A DNA stretch of 39,281 nt from Mangrovibacterium marinum (lineage in GTDB: Bacteria > Bacteroidota > Bacteroidia > Bacteroidales > Prolixibacteraceae), in assembly GCF_003046625.1 (NCBI RefSeq), contig NZ_QAAD01000014.1:1-39281 (forward strand). Reading direction: 5' to 3'. Below, piece after piece: positions 1 to 7,794 of the stretch (position 1 is its first letter; each line of letters begins with the position of its first letter). Under the pieces are notes generated by a model. It did not search any database. It was not told the DNA's origin and saw nothing but the letters and a program-made list of their open reading frames with translations. The position numbers and the translations under genes are program-made.

Positions 1-39
1 CTTAAATTCTTTGTCAAACTTCTTTCTCATAGGACTCAT
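1..39 (-). CDS. IS3-family transposase OrfA, N-terminal fragment (runs off the window)
   Basis: Only 13 codons are visible: MSPMRKKFDKEFK, with a second in-frame ATG at 28-30 giving MRKKFDKEFK. OrfA of IS3-type elements is a short helix-turn-helix DNA-binding protein, normally joined to the DDE transposase OrfB by -1 frameshifting. The lysine/arginine start and the F-x-K-E-F-K pattern fit that family. The remainder lies to the left of the window, so completeness and activity cannot be judged. Confidence 0.55.
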   Translation of the reverse strand, partial: MSPMRKKFDKEFK

Positions 40-89
40 AATATAGGTAAATAAATTATACTTAACCTACCGTCCAGTCAAATGTAGCA
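1..89 (-). mobile_element. Terminal part of an IS3-family-like insertion sequence
   Basis: The first bases, read on the minus strand, begin an open frame MSPMRKKFDKEFK that runs off the window. Its basic start followed by KFDKEFK is the typical opening of IS3-family OrfA (helix-turn-helix Tnp_1). Upstream of that frame lies a short A/T-rich leader, then TGACTGGACGG, whose TGGAC resembles IS3 terminal repeats. The Memo homology of the neighbouring gene begins abruptly at about 88-90, so the element's edge lies between 80 (if the end is TGACTGG) and 89 (if it is TGCTACATTTGACTGG). The direct repeat and other end are outside the window. The family call is inference from 13 residues plus the broken host gene. 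Confidence 0.62.
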
Positions 90-1308
90 GTTCCAAGGTT
101 CCAGTCACCGCACATACCTGAATGGTGCTTCTATCTACAATCAAGGCAATTACAAGACGCCTTTCGGAACTGTGGAGGTCGATCTGGCTCTTGCCAATGA
201 ATTGATTGAGCAGTATTCGTTTTTCGACTATGTTGAGGAGGCGCACGAGCGGGAACATAGTTTGGAAGTGCAGCTGCCTTTTTTGCAGTACCGGCTTCAC
301 AAGCCTTTCAAAATTGTTCCGATTATTATGGGAACCCGTTCGGCTTCGATGTGTCAGAAAATAGCAGATGCGCTGAAACCCTATTTCAATTCGCGGAACC
401 TGTTTGTTGTGAGTAGTGACTTTTCCCATTATCCGGATTACGAAGGAGCTAAAGATGCAGACTCAACAACGGGAGCGGCTATTGCGTCCAACTCGCCCGA
501 TGCTTTTTTGAAATCCCTGGAAGAAAACGAGTCGAAAGGAATTCACGGATTGGCAACCAGCGCTTGTGGTTGGAGCTCCATCCTCACTTTGTTGGATTTG
601 AGTTCGCAGGTTGCCGATATGAAAGTGGAAAATGTCTGCTATCAAAACTCCGGCGATTCGCGGTATGGCGACAAATTGCGGGTGGTTGGTTATCACGCTT
701 TTGCATTTATCCGTCCACAAGTAAGTGGAGATTCCGAAGAGATGTTCTTGTCGAATGACGATAAAAAGATCTTACTGCAGCTTGCCCGGCAATCAATCGA
801 AGAGAAGCTCGGAACAAAAAAGCCGGTGAAGGTGGATGAATCGCAGTTTTCAGCGTCGTTGAACATGCCTTGCGGAGCTTTCGTTACCCTGCATAACAAC
901 AAAAAACTTCGGGGCTGCATTGGTCATCTGCAATCCGACAAACCCTTGTGGAAGACGGTTTGGGAGATGGCCTGGGCTGCCGCTTTATTGGATTCGCGCT
1001 TTGAGCAGGTGGACTCCAGCGAACTGAATTACATCGATATTGAAATTTCAGTGTTGACGCCGTTGAAACGGATTCAGTCCATCGATGAGTTCGAACTTGG
1101 CAGAGATGGAATTTTGATGGAGAAAGATGGTCGGCACGGCACCTTATTGCCCCAGGTTGCCGACAAAACAAATTGGACGAAAATCGAATTTCTGGAGCAG
1201 TGCGCTAAACGTAAAGCAGGAATAGGGAAGGATGGTTGGCAAACTGCCGAACTGTATACTTATCAAGCGATCGTCTTTAGCGAACATGAAATTTTAGAGG
1301 CTCCGTAA
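88..1308 (+). pseudogene. Memo-AMMECR1 fusion (AmmeMemoRadiSam system proteins B and A), 5' end removed by the IS
   Basis: The reading frame starts directly after a TAG at 85-87 with QFQGSSHRTYLNG, which is the middle of a Memo-family (AmmeMemoRadiSam system protein B) domain. The next Memo landmarks are present: SSHR, REHSLEVQLPFL, SSDFSHY and SACGW. The N-terminal third of Memo, which in the family carries the HAGY-type histidine, is absent. After PQVSGDSEEM a complete AMMECR1 domain (protein A) follows, with the hallmark LRGCIGHL near 907-930 and a C-terminal WQTAELYTYQAIVFSEHEI. The stop overlaps the next gene (TAATG). A GTG at 172 could start a 378-residue product with intact AMMECR1 but a non-functional Memo. 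The cause of the truncation is most simply the IS at 1-89; a misassembly at the junction is the alternative. Confidence 0.8.
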
Positions 1309-3791
1309 TGAATATAGCCTATCCCTTGTTCCCGGTGTCAGTGATTATTTTGCTGGCTTATGCCATCAGCTCTTTATTTACCCGGTGGGGAATTTATAAC
1401 AGCCGATCACATCGCAAGGTTTGGAATGTTTTGCTGTTGGTTACTTTCCTGGTTTCCGGGCTGCTGGGGCTGTTAAGCGTCGTTAAGGTCAACTACAAAC
1501 TTGAAATTCCGCATTACGATCAGTTAATGCAATGGCATGTCTCCCTGGGAATTGGAATGGTCATCATTGCTTTCTTTCATTTATCGTGGCATTGGAAATA
1601 TTATTTCAGTCTGAAAAAAGAGAAGCCTGCCAGCGATCAGGCTCTTCCCCTAACGGAAAGATCTGCGAAAGTCTTTCCTCACTTTGGCATCCTACTATTC
1701 TTACTTGGGCTTTTGGCGGTCGTTAATCAAGTTGTTTTCATTCGCGAGTTTATGAGTGTGATGGCGGGGAATGAGCTGATTCTCGGAATTGTTATGTCGG
1801 CGTGGTTATTGCTGACGGGCTGGGGAGCTTATGTCGGTAAGAAAGGCATCCCTAAGGGATTTTCAATATTTCGTGCCATGGCTATGCTGGCGGTGTTGTC
1901 CTTGTTGCCACTGGTTTTAATCGCCCTATTGTATTGGCTGAAAAGTCAGCTTTTTCCGCCGGGAACAATTACAAGTGTTGGCAACGCTGTTACGGGGACT
2001 TTCCTATTGTTGTATCCGGTTTGTTTCCTGTCCGGCTATCTGTTTACTTTGTTTTCATCAGGCTTCTCCGTTACCGGTCATCAGAATCGGATCGGAAAGG
2101 CTTATGCCTTGGAATCTTTGGGAAGTTTGTTCGGAGGGCTGCTTTTCAGTTTTATTTTAGGTCGTTTTTTCAATAGTTCCCAGGTTTTCGGAATTACGGC
2201 AGCATTGGTATTTGTGGTTAGTAGCTGGATTTGTGAGAGCAAGTTCCGGCGGATTATTTTAATGTTTAGTGCGGTAGTTGCTCCAATGGCAATTTTTCTT
2301 TTGAATCCGGATACAAGGATCAAACAATGGCTGTATCGTAGTCAGCAGATCATTCAAAATAGGAGCACGCGCTACGGAAACCTGATCGTTACCCGGCAGG
2401 CCGATCAGCTTAATTTTTACGAGAATCATAGTCTGCAAATGTACACGGGCAATTTTATGGCGAATGAGGAAGCGGTGCATTTTGCCATGCTTCAACATAA
2501 AAAACCACAGCAAGTGTTGCTCTTGTCGGGTGGTGTTTCCGGGATGGTTCAGGAAATCAATAAATATCCGGTTGAAACAATCACTTATCTCGAATCAAAT
2601 CCGGAGGTGTATAAGTATTGGAAAGATGAACAGGGGCAGGATTTCTCTAACGTGGAATTTGTGCATTCGGATATTCGTACATTTCTTGCCAGGACAAAAA
2701 GTACCTATGATGTCATCCTGATGAATCTTCCTCCACCTTCGACTTTGGGGAATAACCGTTTTTATACGGAAGAATTTCTCCGGATTATCAAACAGCATTG
2801 TTTGCCGGAAACAGTCGTGTCGATTAGTTTGCCTTCAACGATGAATTATACTGAAGAGAATATCTTGCACGAAGCTGCTTCGCTTTCGAAAACCTTGTCA
2901 ATCTATTTCCCGAATCAGCTGGTGCTGCTTGGGGAGAAGAATTATTTTCTGGCTTCTTCAGCTGAATTGTCGTCCCGAATCACCGAGTTGGTTGATCGGG
3001 CAGGCATTGAAAACGAGTATGTGAACTCCTATTATTTCGATGACTTTTTGCTGCAGCAGCGCTCGCAGCAATTGGAAACGGAAATCAGAAAGGCGACGCC
3101 TTTTGTTGAGGTCAATCGCGATTTTCATCCGTACATGTTCATTAAGCATACGCAATATTGGCTCAGTCATTTTGGGACAAACTACACGCTCTTGGTTGCT
3201 ATTCCATTCGTGGTTTTTTTGCTGGTTCTGTTTAAGTTGGACACCGTTTCGTTGGGGCTTTACACAGGGGGATTCTCTGCAGCGGCGCTCGAGATCTGCT
3301 TGATGTTGGCGTACCAGGTGTTCTTTGGAAGCCTGTACCTGGCAACGGCACTCTTCTTTGCTGTTTTTATGGGAGGCCTGGCTTTGGGAAGCCTGCTGCG
3401 GCGGATTCCTGTTCTGTTCCCCAAAATGAAAAGTTATGCGTTGCTTCAAATCCTGATCGCCGTATTTGCACTGCTGATTCCCTTGTTGATTGCCCTTATC
3501 GAATCCGTCGGAAGGCAAGGCATGCTTTTGCAACTCTTTTTCTTCGGACTGGTGTTGCTGTTAGCCTTTGGCATCGGTTACGAGTTTTTCCTCGCCTCGC
3601 TATTGCGGGAATCAAGTTTCGCTGAAACGTCGGGAATCAATTACAGTACCGATTTGCTCGGCTCTGCTTTTGGCGCATTTTTGACCAGCATTCTTTTGTT
3701 GCCCGCTTTGGGCTTATTCGCCACTTGTATCATCATAGGCTTGTTGAATATCTTCAGTGGTGCCAGAGCATTCTATGCCGTTCGTGGCTGA
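1308..3791 (+). CDS. Polytopic membrane protein with spermidine-synthase-like domain
   Basis: This 827-residue protein starts in a TAATG overlap with the Memo-AMMECR1 gene, so the two are probably translationally coupled. The first ~105 residues form about three helices with paired histidines (QWHVSLGIG and FHLSWHWKYY), similar to DUF4405-type four-helix membrane domains. A second hydrophobic block follows (~120-345). Residues ~395-550 form a Rossmann domain of the spermidine synthase/methyltransferase type: QVLLLSGGVSGMVQEI, then TYLESNPEVYKYW and YDVILMNLPPPSTLGNNRFY. A C-terminal helix block (~630-820) completes it. The order membrane-synthase-membrane matches bacterial fused MFS/spermidine synthase-like proteins. 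The usual DxxDP acidic motif reads MNLPPP here, so polyamine synthesis is doubtful. The substrate is unknown. Confidence 0.82.
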   Translation: MNIAYPLFPVSVIILLAYAISSLFTRWGIYNSRSHRKVWNVLLLVTFLVSGLLGLLSVVKVNYKLEIPHYDQLMQWHVSLGIGMVIIAFFHLSWHWKYYFSLKKEKPASDQALPLTERSAKVFPHFGILLFLLGLLAVVNQVVFIREFMSVMAGNELILGIVMSAWLLLTGWGAYVGKKGIPKGFSIFRAMAMLAVLSLLPLVLIALLYWLKSQLFPPGTITSVGNAVTGTFLLLYPVCFLSGYLFTLFSSGFSVTGHQNRIGKAYALESLGSLFGGLLFSFILGRFFNSSQVFGITAALVFVVSSWICESKFRRIILMFSAVVAPMAIFLLNPDTRIKQWLYRSQQIIQNRSTRYGNLIVTRQADQLNFYENHSLQMYTGNFMANEEAVHFAMLQHKKPQQVLLLSGGVSGMVQEINKYPVETITYLESNPEVYKYWKDEQGQDFSNVEFVHSDIRTFLARTKSTYDVILMNLPPPSTLGNNRFYTEEFLRIIKQHCLPETVVSISLPSTMNYTEENILHEAASLSKTLSIYFPNQLVLLGEKNYFLASSAELSSRITELVDRAGIENEYVNSYYFDDFLLQQRSQQLETEIRKATPFVEVNRDFHPYMFIKHTQYWLSHFGTNYTLLVAIPFVVFLLVLFKLDTVSLGLYTGGFSAAALEICLMLAYQVFFGSLYLATALFFAVFMGGLALGSLLRRIPVLFPKMKSYALLQILIAVFALLIPLLIALIESVGRQGMLLQLFFFGLVLLLAFGIGYEFFLASLLRESSFAETSGINYSTDLLGSAFGAFLTSILLLPALGLFATCIIIGLLNIFSGARAFYAVRG

Positions 3792-3841
3792 ATCTTTTTA
3801 CAGGGGCAAGTCGTAGCCTAAAACGGGAGGTTGAACGGAAA

Positions 3842-4963
3842 ATGAAATTGACCAAACGTGCTTTTTTGAAGACAATGGTTATGGGAGCAGGAGGAATAGC
3901 ATATACCGGTAGCGAGGCTTTTGGCGAAGAAAAACCTTCTTCGGGAATTAAAAACAAATGGACGCACGAGGCGCTGTTTTATACCGAAACGCCGAAGGGA
4001 ATTCGTTGTTTGATATGTCCCAACGAGTGTGATATTAAAGAAGGTGAAACCGGGGATTGCCGCAACCGAATCAATAAGGGAGGAGTGCTTTACTCAATGG
4101 CCTATGGAAATCCTTGCGCCGTTCACATCGATCCGATTGAGAAAAAGCCCTTGTTGCATTTCCTTCCGGGAAGTACGGCCTTGTCGATTGCCACGGCAGG
4201 TTGTAACCTGGCTTGCCTGAACTGCCAAAACTGGACAATCTCGCAGAAAAGCCCGGCTGATACCGATAACCAGGATTTGATGCCCGACAAGGTTGTGCAG
4301 GCTGCTATCGATAATCATTGTGCATCCGTCGCCTACACCTATACCGAACCGATCACTTTTTACGAATATACTTACGATACCTCGGTACTTGCCAGGCAAG
4401 CCGGAGTTAAGAATGTGATGGTGACTGCCGGCTATATTAACAAGGAACCTTTGTTGAAATTATGCAAGGTAATTGACGCAGCTAATGTCGATCTGAAGTC
4501 GTTTAGCAATGACATCTACCTGAAATTGAATGCCGGGAAGCTCGACACCATTCTGAATACTTTGGTAACCATGAAAGATGAAGGTGTTTGGCTCGAAATT
4601 ACCAACCTGGTTGTTCCCTCGTGGACCGACGATCTGGATATGATCAAACGGATGTGTGGCTGGTTGATGCAGAACGGATTTGAGAACTACCCCTTGCATT
4701 TCAGTCGGTTTCATCCCACCTATAAACTCACGCAATTGCCGCCAACGCCTGTAACCGTTCTGCAAAGTGCCCGCGATATTGCCGTGGCCGAGGGGTTGCA
4801 TCATGTCTACATTGGCAATGTTCCCGGACTGGGCGCCGAAAACACGATTTGCCCGAATTGCCATCAACTTGTTGTAGAGCGTAAAGGCTACCGAATCACG
4901 CAACAGCACTTGAACGATGGTCGTTGCGAATTTTGTGATACGCCTGTTTCGGGCGTGTGGTAA
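3842..4963 (+). CDS. AmmeMemoRadiSam system radical SAM enzyme with Tat-like leader
   Basis: The 373-residue protein has the radical SAM cluster C121-NLA-C125-LN-C128 followed by QNW, and an upstream cysteine group RCLICPNECDI...GDC seen in this pyruvate-formate-lyase-activase-like family. PIEKKPLLHFLPG and the C-terminal CPNCHQL...CEFC zinc-type cysteines also fit. I start it at 3842 rather than at the upstream ATG (3725), because the extra 39 residues lie over the end of the previous gene and look non-coding. The chosen start exposes MKLTKRAFLKTMVMGAGGIA, close to the Tat consensus (S/T)RRxFLK with Lys-Arg in place of Arg-Arg. It follows the Memo-AMMECR1 and membrane genes, completing an A/B/radical-SAM set. 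The reaction is not known for the family. Confidence 0.9.
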   Translation: MKLTKRAFLKTMVMGAGGIAYTGSEAFGEEKPSSGIKNKWTHEALFYTETPKGIRCLICPNECDIKEGETGDCRNRINKGGVLYSMAYGNPCAVHIDPIEKKPLLHFLPGSTALSIATAGCNLACLNCQNWTISQKSPADTDNQDLMPDKVVQAAIDNHCASVAYTYTEPITFYEYTYDTSVLARQAGVKNVMVTAGYINKEPLLKLCKVIDAANVDLKSFSNDIYLKLNAGKLDTILNTLVTMKDEGVWLEITNLVVPSWTDDLDMIKRMCGWLMQNGFENYPLHFSRFHPTYKLTQLPPTPVTVLQSARDIAVAEGLHHVYIGNVPGLGAENTICPNCHQLVVERKGYRITQQHLNDGRCEFCDTPVSGVW

Positions 4964-5060
4964 CCTGAATTGTAAGGCAACGGCCAGTCATCCCGTAAAT
5001 CAACTGTTTAAAACCGGAACATGACTATTGAACGGATTTCGATGTTCGAAAAAATGTCCG

Positions 5061-5291
5061 AAATAGCGTTTTGATGAATAATAAAGCGCCATCGTAGATA
5101 AAAGATCCATTAGTGTCGAATAAAAATACGTCATAAAGCGTGAAAAACGCATCATTGAAGATGATAAATACATTATCGAGAATGAGAAATACATTATCGA
5201 AGAAAAGAGATACGTTATCGAAGATGATAGAGACATCATTATAGGTAAGAAATACGTTATTGTAGATAAGAAATACTTCTACTCTGACCTG
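5061..5291. repeat. Degenerate 21-bp tandem array, about 11 units
   Basis: Units of exactly 21 bp with consensus close to AAATACATTATCGAAGATGA run from 5061 to 5291. The best copies are at 5166, 5187, 5208 and 5250; the outer units have decayed. No indel breaks the period. On the plus strand the frame from 5124 reads heptads (KYVIKRE, KRIIEDD, KYIIENE, KYIIEEK, RYVIEDD, RDIIIGK, KYVIVDK) ending at TAA 5292, but a stop lies just before 5124 and there is no start codon. Two minus-strand frames stay open across the array. The rest of the 4964-5493 gap holds nothing else I can identify. It may be a decayed heptad-coding gene or a non-coding minisatellite. Confidence 0.85.
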
Positions 5292-5477
5292 TAAATTCCG
5301 TTCCTTTGTCAACAGCCGCAAAATACAGACAGGTAAAATCAGACGGTAGAGCAGAAATGTCGCCTGCCCGGTTGTAAAAACCGAGTTTCAAGGCTTGTTG
5401 GCTTCATTGCTGTTTCGGAAATTTATTTTCGCGCCAATGATTTCCGCCAAACAGGGAATATCCGTATTTTTAGGAAC

Positions 5478-5483
5478 AGGAGG
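5478..5483 (+). promoter_or_regulatory. Strong Shine-Dalgarno site for the DUF169 gene
   Basis: AGGAGG lies 10 nt before the ATG at 5494. Bacteroidota genes rarely carry a full Shine-Dalgarno sequence, and the other genes here lack one, so it supports this start codon and is unusual for the window. Confidence 0.55.
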
Positions 5484-5493
5484 AAGCTGAACT

Positions 5494-6252
5494 ATGAAAA
5501 GTGAATTAATTGATGCGTTAAAATTGAAGATGCAAGCTGTTGCCGTAATCCTGAGTGACGATAAACCGGAGGATGGCTTGCACTTTAAAGATAACCGCAT
5601 GGGCGGTTGTGTGGCAGCCATGCTGGTTGCGGCCAGTAAAAAGAACCGGCTGGCTTATTTCGATCGGAACAGCTACAGCTGTCCGGGCGGAGGAACCGGT
5701 TTGGGCTTCGGCGATTGTTACGGACAATTTCCGATTGATTGTCTGCTGTCGACCGGTAATATGGCCTTTGCCGAGAAAATGGGGAAGGCCGGAGCATTAA
5801 TGGAAGAAGGAGAACGATTTTATGAAAATCCGAAGGTTGCCCGCAATTGGGTGAACTCCGTTCCGATGACCGATGTTCCGACTAACTATGTAGTATTTAA
5901 GCCCTGGAATTTACTGGCAGCGGACGATAAACCCGAAATGATCATCTTCTTTGTGAATCCGGATCAACTTTCGGCACTGGTGGTGATGGCCGATTATAGT
6001 CGCGGAATGAGCCAGAGTGTTATCGCACCCTTTTGTGCTGCTTGTCAATCCATCCTTTTTGGCTACGAGGAAGCGCAACAAGAAAAGCCCCGGGGAATTA
6101 TCGGCTTTTTCGATATCGCAGTTCGTTCGCATGTCGACCGCGATATGTTGACTTTTACCGCACCCTATGCTTTGTTTCAGGAAATGGAACGAAACGTGGA
6201 AGAAAGCTTCCTGAAGAAACACGCCTGGGAGAAATTGCAGGAACGACAGTAA
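5494..6252 (+). CDS. DUF169 family protein
   Basis: This 252-residue soluble protein has no signal peptide or membrane helix. It matches DUF169 (COG2043) by its opening (LIDALKLKMQAVAVILSDDKPEDG), the cysteine in MGGCVAAML, the glycine-rich CPGGGTGLGFG, and the later VVFKPW...VVMADYSRG and PFCAACQSI. The family is common in anaerobes and has no established reaction. Conserved cysteines suggest metal or cofactor binding, which is inference. It stands alone between the repeat array and the PhnA-like gene. Confidence 0.85.
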   Translation: MKSELIDALKLKMQAVAVILSDDKPEDGLHFKDNRMGGCVAAMLVAASKKNRLAYFDRNSYSCPGGGTGLGFGDCYGQFPIDCLLSTGNMAFAEKMGKAGALMEEGERFYENPKVARNWVNSVPMTDVPTNYVVFKPWNLLAADDKPEMIIFFVNPDQLSALVVMADYSRGMSQSVIAPFCAACQSILFGYEEAQQEKPRGIIGFFDIAVRSHVDRDMLTFTAPYALFQEMERNVEESFLKKHAWEKLQERQ

Positions 6253-6313
6253 TCGGCTTTATTTCGACCATTTGACAGGATAAGCGCTTTAAGTTAGTCT
6301 GTAAACCACCTGA

Positions 6314-6344
6314 TTTTCAATTTACAGATAATCGCTTATCTTTG
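6314..6344 (+). promoter_or_regulatory. Bacteroidota-type promoter for the PhnA-like gene
   Basis: TATCTTTG at 6337-6344 matches the -7 element TAnnTTTG. A TTTTC at 6314-6318 sits 18 nt upstream in the place of the -33 TTTG. The gene starts at 6403, giving a leader of roughly 50 nt. Confidence 0.6.
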
Positions 6345-6402
6345 CGCGCTCATAAAAAAACATTCCGGGACCTTGGTTTCCGGGCCATTCAAAATCAACA
6401 AA

Positions 6403-6960
6403 ATGAGTATCGAAAAAGCATTGAAAGACCGCAGTGGTTCGGTTTGCGAACTTTGTGGTAATACCGAAGGGCTTAGCGTTTATGCCCTTCCTCCGGTAAC
6501 CGAGAATGACAGCGACAAATGTGTGTTGCTGTGTTCAACCTGTAACAGCCAAATTGAAGAGCCGGAAACCATGGATGCCAACCACTGGCGTTGTTTGAAC
6601 GACAGCATGTGGAGCACTGTTCCTGCTGTTCAGGTGTTAGCCTGGCGTTTGCTGAATCAGCTGAAGCAATTCGATTTGGTTGACATGATGTACCTCGATG
6701 AGGAAACACTGGCCTGGGCCAAGTCGGGTTTAGTTGAAGACGGAGCGAAACATGTTGACAGTAACGGTGCTGTGTTGAAAGCCGGTGATAGTGTTGTTCT
6801 GATCAAAGATCTGGTTGTGAAAGGAGCTGGTTTTACAGCCAAACGCGGAACCGCTGTTCGTAACATCTCACTGGTTGCCGATAATCCCGAACATATTGAA
6901 GGAAAAGTAAACGGTCAGCAAATCGTGATCTTGACGCAATATGTGAAGAAGTCGAACTGA
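6403..6960 (+). CDS. PhnA/YjdM-like zinc-ribbon protein
   Basis: The 185-residue product has an N-terminal zinc ribbon with C15-EL-C18 and C44-ST-C47, then a C-terminal PhnA domain with the typical run VLKAGDSVVLIKDLVVKGAG...KRGTAVRNI and NGQQIVILTQYVKK. This is the PhnA/YjdM family. Despite the name it is not the phosphonoacetate hydrolase, and its cellular role is unclear. I chose ATG 6403 (MSIEKALKDRSG), the usual family start; the frame extends 10 codons further upstream to a codon at 6373 but into leader sequence. It has its own promoter and ends at a bidirectional terminator. Confidence 0.88.
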   Translation: MSIEKALKDRSGSVCELCGNTEGLSVYALPPVTENDSDKCVLLCSTCNSQIEEPETMDANHWRCLNDSMWSTVPAVQVLAWRLLNQLKQFDLVDMMYLDEETLAWAKSGLVEDGAKHVDSNGAVLKAGDSVVLIKDLVVKGAGFTAKRGTAVRNISLVADNPEHIEGKVNGQQIVILTQYVKKSN

Positions 6961-6982
6961 TCCGACTGACACCGATATTAAA

Positions 6983-7004
6983 AAAGGCTCCAATGGGAGC
7001 CTTT
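6983..7004. terminator. Bidirectional rho-independent terminator
   Basis: A perfect 9-bp stem AAAGGCTCC / GGAGCCTTT with loop AATG lies between the converging PhnA-like gene and the efflux operon. The minus strand has a six-T run after the stem and the plus strand a shorter one, so it best serves the operon ending at 7078. Confidence 0.85.
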
Positions 7005-7077
7005 CTTGATTAAGTAAACTATTGAATTGTCAGTACGGTAATTGCTACTACTCAACTACCCTTCTTTCAGGAGATTT

Positions 7078-7794
7078 CTAAATAAACTTTTCGCGTTTTT
7101 GTAAGTTAAACAACCCGTACAAGATGAAAACCACGGCTCCGGTTGTCAGGAAAATCCGGTTTTTCAAGGCAATACCTTCCCAAACCACTTCGCTCATATT
7201 CCGGGGAACATTAAACGGATTCAGAAAAATATTCCACATTGTACGCTCTGTGACGTTTTGCAAAAACAGTGCCAGAACTCCCAATATGACCATCACAACT
7301 GCTGTTCCGTTTCCGTTTTTGATGATCGTGGAGAACATGAAAGCCATACTTCCCAGAAAAAGTACCGGGAACATGATTTGACCGGTCATCTCCACCCGGT
7401 TTATTGGTGCCAGAAAGACGTAGCTCAGCAACGAAAATCCGTAAAGGATGAGGGCTATCAATACAAAAACCAAGACCAGACGAACCAGCCATACTTTGTA
7501 GCGGTAGTCGGGTATTCCGAACAAAATTTCCAAAATCCCGGCATCCACATCATTCTGTATGCCGAAGGTCATGGGGTAGAAGATGAGCAGGATGGCCGGA
7601 AAGAGCAGGATGCCGTAAACGAACTCCTCGTCGGGGGTGGCGCCGTTAATCACGCCCATGATGGCGATGAAAATATAAAAGGCCAGCGCCGCCAGCAAAA
7701 ACCAAATAAACCGTCCGGCAAAGATGATGCGGAAATTGTATTTGATCATGCTTGCAATCAGGTTGGTGGTATTCTTTATTTTTCGTTTTTCCAT
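7078..7794 (-). CDS. ABC-2-type permease, last gene of the efflux operon
   Basis: The 238-residue protein has about six hydrophobic segments: FIWFLLAALAFYIFIAIMGV, GILLFPAILLIFYPMTFGI, VRLVLVFVLIALILYGFSLL, MFPVLFLGSMAFMFSTI, VVMVILGVLALFL and FLTTGAVVFILYGLF. The pattern fits a small ABC-2 exporter permease, including the cytoplasmic loop DAGILEILFGIPDYRYKVWLVR. Its ATG overlaps the stop of the RND-ABC fusion gene (TAATG), so it is translationally coupled to the protein carrying the second ATPase domain. The obvious inference is that this permease partners that domain. It ends the operon just before the terminator at 6983-7004. The substrate is unknown. Confidence 0.85.
   Translation of the reverse strand: MEKRKIKNTTNLIASMIKYNFRIIFAGRFIWFLLAALAFYIFIAIMGVINGATPDEEFVYGILLFPAILLIFYPMTFGIQNDVDAGILEILFGIPDYRYKVWLVRLVLVFVLIALILYGFSLLSYVFLAPINRVEMTGQIMFPVLFLGSMAFMFSTIIKNGNGTAVVMVILGVLALFLQNVTERTMWNIFLNPFNVPRNMSEVVWEGIALKNRIFLTTGAVVFILYGLFNLQKREKFI

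Noticed and set aside
2958-3533. A 191-codon minus-strand open frame rich in Gln and Lys
   Set aside because: It lies wholly inside the spermidine-synthase-like membrane gene and mirrors its codons.
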